From: an uncultured Clostridia bacterium | GTDB taxonomy: Bacteria; Bacillota; Clostridia; Oscillospirales; Ruminococcaceae | Assembly (NCBI GenBank): GCA_947625615.1 | Contig: CANQPB010000008.1 | Location: forward strand, 1-64,000 | Direction of reading: 5' to 3' | DNA: 64,000 bases | Shown: piece by piece, positions 43,999 through 52,052 of the stretch | Layout of the letters: each line of letters opens with the position of its first letter | How positions within the stretch are numbered: position 1 is the stretch's first letter | The notes under the pieces: model-generated | What the model was told of the DNA's origin: nothing | The model's input: the letters and a program-made list of their open reading frames with translations, nothing else | The model's database searches: none | Translations under genes and position numbers: made by a program

Positions 43999-44262
43999 TT
44001 TGCCGACCTCCTGTCATAAATTTGGCAATAGTAATATCTGTGTGTCAACAATGATATCATTTATTGGATATTATGTCAATTGATTATTTTGAACAGTTTC
44101 TTTCTGAAAAGAAAGTGTCTGATGTTAATAATCAAAAAATTATCAGGATTTTCAAAACCTATGTTAAAAATCAAAAACTTGAATTTGTTCTGACGGGAAA
44201 ATTGTTCTTGACTTTTACCGCCCGCGGTTGTATTATAATAATATACAGCGACAGGAGAAGCC
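43999..44262. promoter_or_regulatory. Divergent region between mannanase and AraC genes
   Basis: AT-rich, 264 bp. For the AraC gene TTGACT at 44208-44213, a 17-bp spacer and TATTAT at 44231-44236 are visible, with CAGGAGAAG before the ATG. I see no RNA gene in it. Confidence 0.55.
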
Positions 44263-45084
44263 ATGAAAATAAATTACTACACTTATCCTTATAACCTTGA
44301 GACCCGCAAGCTTCCCATTCATCTTACCGGCATCGGCGGAAGCGAATGGCAGGAGCACGTTATAAGAGAACAGGGATATGACAGCCATCAGATCCTTTAC
44401 AGCGCCTCGCAGACGGGCTTTCTGAAATTCGACGGCTCGGTTTACCCAGTCGGCCCGGGAATGCTCTTCTTCCTCCCCGCGAATTACCCCCACGAATATT
44501 ACCCCGAGGGCGAAAAGTGGGACGTGAGGTGGGTCACATTTTCGGGATATTCTTCAAACCACATTTTAAGCCTTCTCGGAATGACGAAGCCCGCGGTGAT
44601 AAAGCCGGAGGATCCGGCGGTCTTTGAAAATCTGTTTGCAAGAATGCTCTCGGCGCTCTCGACGGACAAACGCCACGGAAGCCACACCTGTTCCGGCCTT
44701 GTCTACGAATATCTTCTTGAGTTTCACAGATATACCGCCGGCAGCGCGGGCGAACCGGGCGGCCTTGTAATGGGCGTACTCGACTACATAAACGACAACT
44801 ATCAGCGTGATTTTCCGCTGACCGAGCTCGCCGAGGTCGCGGGCGTCACCCCGCAGCATCTGTGCCGGGTGTTCAAGGCCTCGATGAACATGCGCCCCCA
44901 CGAATATTTAAGCCGCAAGCGCATTCAGGAGGCAAAGACGAGGCTTATAGAAACCGAGATGCCCGTTTCGGAGATATCCGCGGCCTGCGGATTCATTAAC
45001 GCCGGACATTTCAGCACGGTCTTCAAAAAGCTTGAGGGAATTTCACCCGCCGAATACAGGCAGTCGAAAAGGGGAAAGACCTGA
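44263..45084 (+). CDS. AraC family transcriptional regulator of mannanase cluster
   Basis: 273 residues: a cupin sensing domain (residues about 20-150, with GPGMLFFLPANYPHEYYPEGE) and the AraC double helix-turn-helix (about 172-268, FPLTELAEVAGVTPQHLCRVFK and MPVSEISAACGFINAGHFSTVFK), ending in SPAEYRQSKRG. It is divergent from the GH26 gene and followed in the same direction by a binding-protein gene, so it probably regulates both in response to manno-oligosaccharides (inferred). Confidence 0.88.
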   Translation: MKINYYTYPYNLETRKLPIHLTGIGGSEWQEHVIREQGYDSHQILYSASQTGFLKFDGSVYPVGPGMLFFLPANYPHEYYPEGEKWDVRWVTFSGYSSNHILSLLGMTKPAVIKPEDPAVFENLFARMLSALSTDKRHGSHTCSGLVYEYLLEFHRYTAGSAGEPGGLVMGVLDYINDNYQRDFPLTELAEVAGVTPQHLCRVFKASMNMRPHEYLSRKRIQEAKTRLIETEMPVSEISAACGFINAGHFSTVFKKLEGISPAEYRQSKRGKT

Positions 45085-45183
45085 CGGCTTAATCTACCGT
45101 AGGTTTCCCGGGCGGAATATCCGCACCGGGTTATCAATAAAAACAAAAGGCATTTAACACTGTTACAGAAAGAGAGGATTGTT

Positions 45184-46656
45184 ATGAAATTAAAAAGATT
45201 TGCCGCCATAGCCGCCGTTCTTCTCATGGTGATAGCGGTCGTCGGCTGCGGAGCCCAGAAAAGACAGGTAGTTCAGCTCACCCTGTCCACCGAGGATTCC
45301 GAAGCTATCCTTAGGGCCGCCGGCATCGCTCTTCCCGACGCGGCAGACGCAGCGGGCGCAAATTCCACCGTCAAATGGTTCTCCTGGTACGACCCCTTCC
45401 AGAACTACAGCGAGGATCAGATGATCAACACAGGCTACTACACCTTCCAGGAAAAATACAACGGCAAGGTAGAGTGGGTTGAGGTTGAATGGGGCCAGAG
45501 ATACGACGGCGTCGCCAACCTCATCATGGCGGACACCCCGCCGGATCTTTACCCCGGCGAAGCCAACACCTTCCCCAACTTCGCAATCAAGGGCCTCTAC
45601 GACGCCGTAAACAAGTTCATCGATTACGACGACCCGCTTTGGAGGGACATGAAGGAATATGCATATAAATATTTCTCGCTCGGCGACAATGTTTATATGA
45701 TGATCACCGACCGCACCTTCGGCACCGTCTGCCCTTACAACAAGAGAGTTATCGAGGAATACGGCTTCGACGATCCCGCCGAGCTCTTCTATAACGATCA
45801 GTGGACTTGGGACGTCTTCTATGACATGTGCATGGAATTCACCGACGCCGACGCCGACAGATACGCTCTCGACGGCTGGTACTTCTACGGAAGCCTCCTC
45901 CGCGGCACCGGCAACACCATAGTCAGCTACGATCCCGATACCAACCACTTTGTCTCTAACCTTGACCTCCCCGGCTTCGACCGCGCCGCTTCCCTTCTTT
46001 ACGATCTGGGCACCAACGGCTGCATGTACCCCTGGTATAACAACGGCTGGGCCACCAGAAATTCCAGCACCAACGGCGGCGGCGTTAAGGACGGCCTCTG
46101 CCTGTTCTGGCCGGTTTCAGAGTGGGGCTTCACCGGCACCGTTGAGGAGATCTCCGCGGTCTGGGGCGATATGACCGAGGGCGAGCTTATGTACGTCCCG
46201 ATGCCCCGCGACCCGAACGGCGACGGCAACTACTATCTCGAATCCTATCCTAACGGCTACTGCATCATAAAGGGCTGCGACAACCCCGACGGCGTTGCGC
46301 TTTTGGTCTCCTGCATGAGATTCAAAGTCCTCGATCCGACCGTTGTCGACATTGACCGCAGACTTCTTGAGGAGGTCTATCTCTGGAACAAGGATATGCT
46401 CGACATGCATGATTACCTGATCGACCTTGTCAACACCTCCGAAAGCCTTATAATGAGCTATGACGCCGGCATGGGCGACACCGTAAACAACGCGGTGAGC
46501 AACATCGAAGGCTTCAGTCACTCTCAGAACATAAGCTCCTGGGCGCAGGTAAAGGAAGCATACGGCGATTCTCTGCAATACGGTATTGACGAGCTCAACA
46601 AGACGATCGACGACTTCATCGCCGCCGGCGGCAACGTAGAAGCTCAGTACCCCTGA
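45184..46656 (+). CDS. Extracellular solute-binding lipoprotein (orphan)
   Basis: 490 residues. The lipoprotein signal ends AVVGCGAQ (Cys about 22). The rest is an aromatic-rich, acidic family 1-like binding protein (KWFSWYDPFQNYSEDQM, then WGQRYDGVANLIMADTPPDLY near 95-115). No permease or ATPase gene follows; a strong terminator does. It likely delivers a mannan-derived sugar to a shared importer, perhaps that at 34947-39452. AGAGAGG precedes ATG 45184. Highly biased codons suggest strong expression. Confidence 0.85.
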   Translation: MKLKRFAAIAAVLLMVIAVVGCGAQKRQVVQLTLSTEDSEAILRAAGIALPDAADAAGANSTVKWFSWYDPFQNYSEDQMINTGYYTFQEKYNGKVEWVEVEWGQRYDGVANLIMADTPPDLYPGEANTFPNFAIKGLYDAVNKFIDYDDPLWRDMKEYAYKYFSLGDNVYMMITDRTFGTVCPYNKRVIEEYGFDDPAELFYNDQWTWDVFYDMCMEFTDADADRYALDGWYFYGSLLRGTGNTIVSYDPDTNHFVSNLDLPGFDRAASLLYDLGTNGCMYPWYNNGWATRNSSTNGGGVKDGLCLFWPVSEWGFTGTVEEISAVWGDMTEGELMYVPMPRDPNGDGNYYLESYPNGYCIIKGCDNPDGVALLVSCMRFKVLDPTVVDIDRRLLEEVYLWNKDMLDMHDYLIDLVNTSESLIMSYDAGMGDTVNNAVSNIEGFSHSQNISSWAQVKEAYGDSLQYGIDELNKTIDDFIAAGGNVEAQYP

Positions 46657-46717
46657 TAAAACAGTCAACATTTCGTAAGCCGGGTTTTCTGCCTTTACCC
46701 GACGGAATATTGAATCT

Positions 46718-46748
46718 GCGGCGGACTTATCAGTCCGCCGCGGATTTT
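46718..46748 (+). terminator. Terminator after orphan binding protein gene
   Basis: GCGGCGGACT (46718-46727) and AGTCCGCCGC (46732-46741) form a 10-bp stem, followed by GGATTTT. Confidence 0.85.
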
Positions 46749-46831
46749 GCATGTTGCCCCGAATTTTATCAAAAGCGCCCATTCCGCAAATTCTGATATC
46801 TGACTTCCGATATCTGTTTTTTGCGCGCCGC

Positions 46832-46860
46832 TTGACACCCCGCCGCCCTGCGGCTATAAT
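46832..46860 (+). promoter_or_regulatory. Promoter of LRR protein gene
   Basis: TTGACA at 46832-46837, a 17-bp spacer and TATAAT at 46855-46860. Confidence 0.75.
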
Positions 46861-46898
46861 AAAGTTGAAAAGATTATTTATTTTCGGGAGTGCGCGAA

Positions 46899-48236
46899 AT
46901 GCTTAAAATGAAGCTGAAAAACGGCATGGTCGATTATACCGGGCGGGCGTTCATTCCGCCGGATATCCACACGATCTGCGACGGCGCCTTTGCCTGCTGC
47001 GGCGACCTTAAGCTTGTGATAATCCCCAAAAGTGTGAAAGTTATAGGAGCAAAGGCGTTCTGGGGCTGCCCTCATCTTACGGACGTCATGTTCATCGGCC
47101 GGGTGGAGCATATCGGCGACGGCGCATTCGGAAACTGCCGCAGCCTTAAAAAGCTCACCCTGCCGGGCAGCGTCAGATATGTCGGCCCGCATGTCGCCGA
47201 CGGCACGCCCCTTTCCGCGCCAATCTACAACAGCCGCTCCACCGCCCTGCTGAAATATCCCGCCTGCTTCGAAGCCGTCAGATTCGAGATTCCGAAGACC
47301 GTCAGGCAGATCGCTAAAAACTGCTTCTGGGGCTGTTCTGCATTAAGAGAAATAATACTCCCCGAGGGTATAGAAATTATCCCGAGCGGCGCGTTTTTCG
47401 GCTGCGGAATAAAGTCTGTAACCGTCCCCGCCTCGGTGGAGCTGATAGAGCCGCAGGCGTTCATGGCCTGCCGGTCGCTTGAGAGCGTGACTTTTTTGTC
47501 CGATGCCACCGAAATCGCCGACGGCGCATTCTCGGGCTGCAAAAATCCGAAGCTTATCTTCCCGTCAAAGGCGCTTCGCTTCGACAGATACGTCCGCGCA
47601 ATGGGGCTGAGCTTTCTGCGGCCGGCGGATATCCCCGCCGCGAAATACCCCACGGCCCACCTGCGGGAGCGCCGCTTCAAGCGCCTCTCCGAAAGGGCCG
47701 CGTCCGGCTCGGCGGAGGCGATGCTCAAACTCGCAAAATTTTTCGACGAAAAGGCTGCGGCGAGCCGAAATCCCGCGTATCCGCTGATGTCGAATTTCTG
47801 GACGTACATGGCCGCCGAGGCCGGAAGCGATGAAGCCGCCGGCTTTGTGGAGGAGTGGATCGCCGAAAACCCCGGAAAATGCTGGGCCGCGCCGATAAAC
47901 GAGCGGCTCGAAGGGGTCGTTGGCGGCAGGATTTTAAAGTCGCTCGGCTTTTCGTTCCCAGTCCAAGAGGGCGCCGACTGCGCGATAGAGCGCCTTCCCG
48001 ACGGCCGCCGCAGGGTGATTTTAAGCTCGGGGGAGCAAAGTGAGACCGCCGCCGGCGAGCTGTACGATCTTTGGCTCTGCGACAAAATGCTCAATCCCGC
48101 GGGGCCGCCGCTCACCGGCCTCAGCCGCGCCGAAATAAACGCCATCGTCATGCACCCCGACGGCGAAATTTTTACCGGGGGGGGGGGTATAAGAATAGCG
48201 GCATATAACCCCGCCCCGCCGCCCCTCGCGGCATAG
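46899..48236 (+). CDS. BspA-like leucine-rich-repeat protein, cytoplasmic
   Basis: 445 residues. Residues about 10-235 carry LRR_5 (BspA/TpLRR-type) repeats such as VKVIGAKAFWGCPHLTDVMF and VEHIGDGAFGNCRSLKKLTL. A helical region (about 260-345) resembles Sel1/TPR helices, then a unique C-terminal part. There is no signal peptide, unlike most BspA proteins. ATG 46899 is preferred over GTG 46890, which abuts the CGGGAG site. Near the 3' end a G11 tract (48177-48187) encodes GGGG; changes in its length would replace the last 20 residues. Confidence 0.8.
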   Translation: MLKMKLKNGMVDYTGRAFIPPDIHTICDGAFACCGDLKLVIIPKSVKVIGAKAFWGCPHLTDVMFIGRVEHIGDGAFGNCRSLKKLTLPGSVRYVGPHVADGTPLSAPIYNSRSTALLKYPACFEAVRFEIPKTVRQIAKNCFWGCSALREIILPEGIEIIPSGAFFGCGIKSVTVPASVELIEPQAFMACRSLESVTFLSDATEIADGAFSGCKNPKLIFPSKALRFDRYVRAMGLSFLRPADIPAAKYPTAHLRERRFKRLSERAASGSAEAMLKLAKFFDEKAAASRNPAYPLMSNFWTYMAAEAGSDEAAGFVEEWIAENPGKCWAAPINERLEGVVGGRILKSLGFSFPVQEGADCAIERLPDGRRRVILSSGEQSETAAGELYDLWLCDKMLNPAGPPLTGLSRAEINAIVMHPDGEIFTGGGGIRIAAYNPAPPPLAA

Positions 48237-48259
48237 GGGGAAAAATTTGCAAAAAGGTA

Positions 48260-48290
48260 TTGACAAAACATGTCGGGGGGGGGGTACAAT
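48260..48290 (+). promoter_or_regulatory. Promoter with G10 tract in spacer (phase-variation candidate)
   Basis: TTGACA at 48260-48265 and TACAAT at 48285-48290 are separated by 19 bp, of which the last ten (48275-48284) are all G. Loss of two Gs would give the 17-bp optimum, so slippage at this tract should tune transcription of the dockerin gene, which starts 29 bp after the -10. Poly-G promoter spacers are a known phase-variation device in other bacteria. Confidence 0.75.
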
Positions 48291-48318
48291 ATAGATATTC
48301 TTTTAAAGGAGGAATATT

Positions 48319-49827
48319 ATGAAAAAGATTTTGACAATTATTATTTCAATGGCAATGTGTTTGACGCTTCTGGGCGGTTTTATGAACGCGCCCGGCGACG
48401 GCTTCGGTTTGTTTAACGAAGAATGCGAACACGATTTCGGCAAATGGAAAAGCAGCAGCTCGGACGGCGTTGACGGCAAACTGTATCACCACAGAGTTTG
48501 CAAAATATGCGGATACGTCGAATCCGAGCCGCATGAAAACAGATACGGCGGGTGTTCGATATGCGGCTATGGGCTATTTGATTTTTCATCTGTCAATCTT
48601 TCCGATACAGCCGGAATGACTGTGGCCGAACTGTGGCAATATATGGCTGATATTTTTGGAGAACAAAATTTGGAAAGCGGAGGTAATATTTCCTCAGGTA
48701 ACCATTTTAGAGTTGATTTCGGCACATATCTTGGTTTAAACATATCGGTTCGCAAATTCCTTCATGGCGAAACTGACGGCGCTGAATATCTGGACATTGA
48801 TATGGAGCTTTGGGATCCATGGGAGGAAGAATTGAGAGGCTTATTTTACGTCATGGACGGTATTCAAATGGGTGACACGTGCGGGCATATGCTCAGCGAA
48901 GCTGAGGCGCGAGGATACAAGATCAATATAAGGCAATCTGATGTTTTTGGGCATAATGTTGTGACAATTGATGACGGGAAAAGTATATTTGAATTTACCA
49001 GTTACCCTCACGAAGACCTGGACTATAACCCTGAAATATATGTTGAAGATGGCGCCTTATTTACTTGCAGAGAATGCTATGGCGGAGACCACCCGCAGCA
49101 CGACATTTCGGATATAAACATTGACGGCATTCTCGGAATGGAGCAGGACGAAGGTATAGCCATGCTGAAAGAAGCTTTTGGCGCCGATTGTGTTGACACC
49201 TCAACACCGGGATATGTTTCGGTAAATAGGTACAAGTCGGGAGCTTACGATTATTTTGGACTGCGGTTTAACATAAAGCAGAATATTTTCTATAGCGTTG
49301 ATATCAATGACCCCGGCTATGAAGATCATGCAAATATGAAGCCGACAGTCATTTCGGAAATGCCGAAAAATATGACTGTCAGTGAAATAACCAAGCTTGC
49401 CGATGAGTTGGAAGCCGAAGTGTACGCCCGTGATGATACTTCTATTTTTTCTGGTGTTCCCGAAGGTGCTCAAACTATATCATATGCTTTTACGCTTGAT
49501 AAATATAGAGTAGTATACCATGTTCATAATTATAGGCCTACTTTTGAGGCACATGCAAGGGGAGTTGAGAAATTGATTCCCGAAGATGAGTGGCCTGATA
49601 CGATAGTAGCTATGTCAAATGTTAAACTTTTAGACAGCGCGCTTCCGTTTGTACCCGGCGACCTCAATTCCTCCGGCGGCGAGCCGGACGTCCTGGACGG
49701 CGTAGTCATGCAGCGCATTCTCGCAAGCCTTGAGCCAGAGATAACCGCCGCCGATCTCAACCATGACGGCATAGTAAACGTCGCCGACGGCGTTGTCATG
49801 CAGCGCATTCTTGCGGGTCTCGAATAA
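48319..49827 (+). CDS. Secreted dockerin-containing protein
   Basis: 502 residues with a signal peptide (residues 1-22) and a cysteine-rich zinc-ribbon-like segment (HRVCKICGYVESE, then CSICGYG, about 58-86). A large unrecognised middle (about 90-430) follows, then a C-terminal type I dockerin (about 445-502) made of two calcium-loop repeats: PGDLNSSGGEPDVLDGVVMQRI and ADLNHDGIVNVADGVVMQRI. The first loop is degenerate. A dockerin implies docking to a cohesin scaffold elsewhere in the genome. AAAGGAGGAA precedes the ATG. Expression may be phase-variable through the G10 promoter tract. Confidence 0.85.
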   Translation: MKKILTIIISMAMCLTLLGGFMNAPGDGFGLFNEECEHDFGKWKSSSSDGVDGKLYHHRVCKICGYVESEPHENRYGGCSICGYGLFDFSSVNLSDTAGMTVAELWQYMADIFGEQNLESGGNISSGNHFRVDFGTYLGLNISVRKFLHGETDGAEYLDIDMELWDPWEEELRGLFYVMDGIQMGDTCGHMLSEAEARGYKINIRQSDVFGHNVVTIDDGKSIFEFTSYPHEDLDYNPEIYVEDGALFTCRECYGGDHPQHDISDINIDGILGMEQDEGIAMLKEAFGADCVDTSTPGYVSVNRYKSGAYDYFGLRFNIKQNIFYSVDINDPGYEDHANMKPTVISEMPKNMTVSEITKLADELEAEVYARDDTSIFSGVPEGAQTISYAFTLDKYRVVYHVHNYRPTFEAHARGVEKLIPEDEWPDTIVAMSNVKLLDSALPFVPGDLNSSGGEPDVLDGVVMQRILASLEPEITAADLNHDGIVNVADGVVMQRILAGLE

Positions 49828-49953
49828 TTTATTTTTCGCCCGGGGCAGCGATGTCCCGGGTATTTTTTTGCCCCCGCTTCAACACTTGCATTTTGCGTTG
49901 ATTCGTGTTATAATAACTATATCTTGTATACAACGCACGAAAGGAAAATATAA

Positions 49954-51933
49954 ATGGCTGTAAAAGAATACGGCAACGAGGCCATACGCTCGCTGAAGGG
50001 CGCCGACAGGGTGCGCAAGCGCCCGGCGGTAATTTTCGGCTCCGACGGCCTCGACGGCTGCAAGCATTCCGTTTTTGAGATCATTTCAAACTCGGTCGAC
50101 GAGGCGCGGCAGGGCTACGGCAAAAAGATAACCGTCACCCGCTATAACGACTGTTCCGTCGAGGTGGAGGATCAGGGCCGCGGCTGCCCGGTCGATTTCA
50201 ACAAGGTCGAAAACCGCTATAACTGGGAGCTCGTCTACTGCGAGCTTTACGCCGGCGGAAAATACGACAACGCCGGCAGCGGCAACTATGAATATTCCCT
50301 CGGCTTAAACGGCCTCGGCGCCTGCGCCACGCAGTACGCCTCGAAATATATGGACGTAGAGGTTTGCCGCGACGGCTTTAAGTATGATCTTCACTTTGAA
50401 AAAGGGGAGAACATCGGCGGCCTTAAAAGGGAGGAGGCCAAGCGCCGCCAGACCGGCACCCGCACCCACTGGCTCCCCGATTTAGAGGTGTTCACCGACA
50501 TCGCCATCGAGAAGGAGTATTTTGAGGACGTCTTAAAGAAGCAGGCGATAGTCAACCCGGGCATACGCTTTGTTCTGAGATATCAGAACGAGGACGGCGG
50601 CTTCGAGCAGACCGAGTATTACTACGAAAACGGCATTCTGGACTACGTAAACGAATTTTTGGGGCTCGATTATATCACCCCGCCTCAGCTCTGGCAGGCC
50701 GACCGCAAGGGCCGCGACCGCGACGACATGAACGACTACAAGGTAAAGTACAACTTTGCGTTTGCGTTTTCCAAGACAAAAAAACTCGCGGAATATTACC
50801 ACAACTGCAGCTTTCTTGAATATGGCGGTTCTACCGAAAAGGCCGTAAGGCAGGCGTTCACCTCATATATCGACAGCTATCTTAAGTCGAACGGTAAATA
50901 CCTTAAAAACGAATCGAAGATAGTCTATGCCGATATCGAGGACTGCCTTGTTATGGTGTCAAGCTCCTTCTCTACGCAGGCGTCATATGAAAACCAGACG
51001 AAAAAGGCGATAAACAACCGCTTTATCTACGACGCAGCCGTCGACTTTTTGAAGCACCAGTTAGAGGTCTATTTTATAGAAAATCCCGAGGACGCCTCGA
51101 AGATCTGCGACCAGGTGCTGATAAACAAGCGGAGCCGCGAATCCGCCGAGAAGACGAGGATCACCCAGAAAAAGCTCTACACCGAAAAGCTCGACATGGC
51201 GAACATGGTGAAAAAATTCGTCGACTGCCGCTCCAAGGACGTCGAGCGCCGCGAGCTTTATATTGTCGAGGGCGATTCTGCTCTCGGTTCGGTAAAGCTT
51301 GCCAGAAACGCCGAATTCCAGGCGGTGATACCGGTTCGCGGAAAGATACTCAACTGCTTAAAGGCGAGCTACAACAAGATCTTCGAGAGCGAGATAATCA
51401 CCGATCTCATGAAGGTCTTAGGCTGCGGGGTAGAGGTGAAATCCTCAAAGAACAAGGATCTTTCAAGCTTTAACCTGAACAATCTTCGGTGGTCGAAAAT
51501 AGTCATCTGCACCGATGCCGACTACGACGGCTTCCAGATAAGAACGCTTATTCTCACGATGCTTTACACCCTCGCGCCCACGCTTATAGAAAAGGGCTAC
51601 GTTTACATTGCGGAATCGCCGCTTTACGAGATAAACACCAAGGAGCGCACCTATTTTGCCTACGACGAATCGGAGCGCGCGGATATCTTAAAGCAGATAG
51701 GCGCACAGAAGTTTACTATCCAGCGCTCAAAGGGCCTCGGCGAAAACGAGCCGGACATGATGAGCCTTACGACTATGAATCCCGAGACGAGGCGGCTTAT
51801 AAAGGTGGGTGCCGACGAGGCCGAGCACACGAAATTCATGTTCGACATGCTCCTTGGCGACAATCTTTCCGCCCGAAAGGAATTTATAAACAACAACGGC
51901 CACGATTACCTTGACATGGCGGACATAAGCTGA
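49954..51933 (+). CDS. Divergent type IIA topoisomerase subunit B (GyrB/ParE-like)
   Basis: 659 residues. A GHKL ATPase domain (about 1-220) has VFEIISNSVDEARQG and YSLGLNGLGACATQYAS (ATP lid), followed by a transducer and a TOPRIM domain with EGDSALG (about 439; usual EGDSAGG), PVRGKILN and TDADYDGFQIRTL (usual TDADVDGAHIRTL). The late motif RSKGLGENEPDMM is also altered. It is thus a paralogue distinct from housekeeping GyrB and ParE, seen in clostridia as an extra topoisomerase. It forms an operon with the subunit A gene 120 bp downstream. Confidence 0.88.
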   Translation: MAVKEYGNEAIRSLKGADRVRKRPAVIFGSDGLDGCKHSVFEIISNSVDEARQGYGKKITVTRYNDCSVEVEDQGRGCPVDFNKVENRYNWELVYCELYAGGKYDNAGSGNYEYSLGLNGLGACATQYASKYMDVEVCRDGFKYDLHFEKGENIGGLKREEAKRRQTGTRTHWLPDLEVFTDIAIEKEYFEDVLKKQAIVNPGIRFVLRYQNEDGGFEQTEYYYENGILDYVNEFLGLDYITPPQLWQADRKGRDRDDMNDYKVKYNFAFAFSKTKKLAEYYHNCSFLEYGGSTEKAVRQAFTSYIDSYLKSNGKYLKNESKIVYADIEDCLVMVSSSFSTQASYENQTKKAINNRFIYDAAVDFLKHQLEVYFIENPEDASKICDQVLINKRSRESAEKTRITQKKLYTEKLDMANMVKKFVDCRSKDVERRELYIVEGDSALGSVKLARNAEFQAVIPVRGKILNCLKASYNKIFESEIITDLMKVLGCGVEVKSSKNKDLSSFNLNNLRWSKIVICTDADYDGFQIRTLILTMLYTLAPTLIEKGYVYIAESPLYEINTKERTYFAYDESERADILKQIGAQKFTIQRSKGLGENEPDMMSLTTMNPETRRLIKVGADEAEHTKFMFDMLLGDNLSARKEFINNNGHDYLDMADIS

Positions 51934-52052
51934 ATCCCGCCCACGCGCGCCACCTGCTCCGCACAGTCCCGCCCCCTGCGGGACGCGCTTCGCAGACGGC
52001 GCGCCCACCCCCACCCCCGACCTAAAAATATTTACGGAACAGAGGATAAAAA

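Noticed and set aside
47225..48289. Minus-strand open frame of 354 codons opposite the LRR gene
   Set aside because: Antisense to clear LRR repeats; low-complexity serine- and proline-rich translation; no promoter or ribosome binding site.
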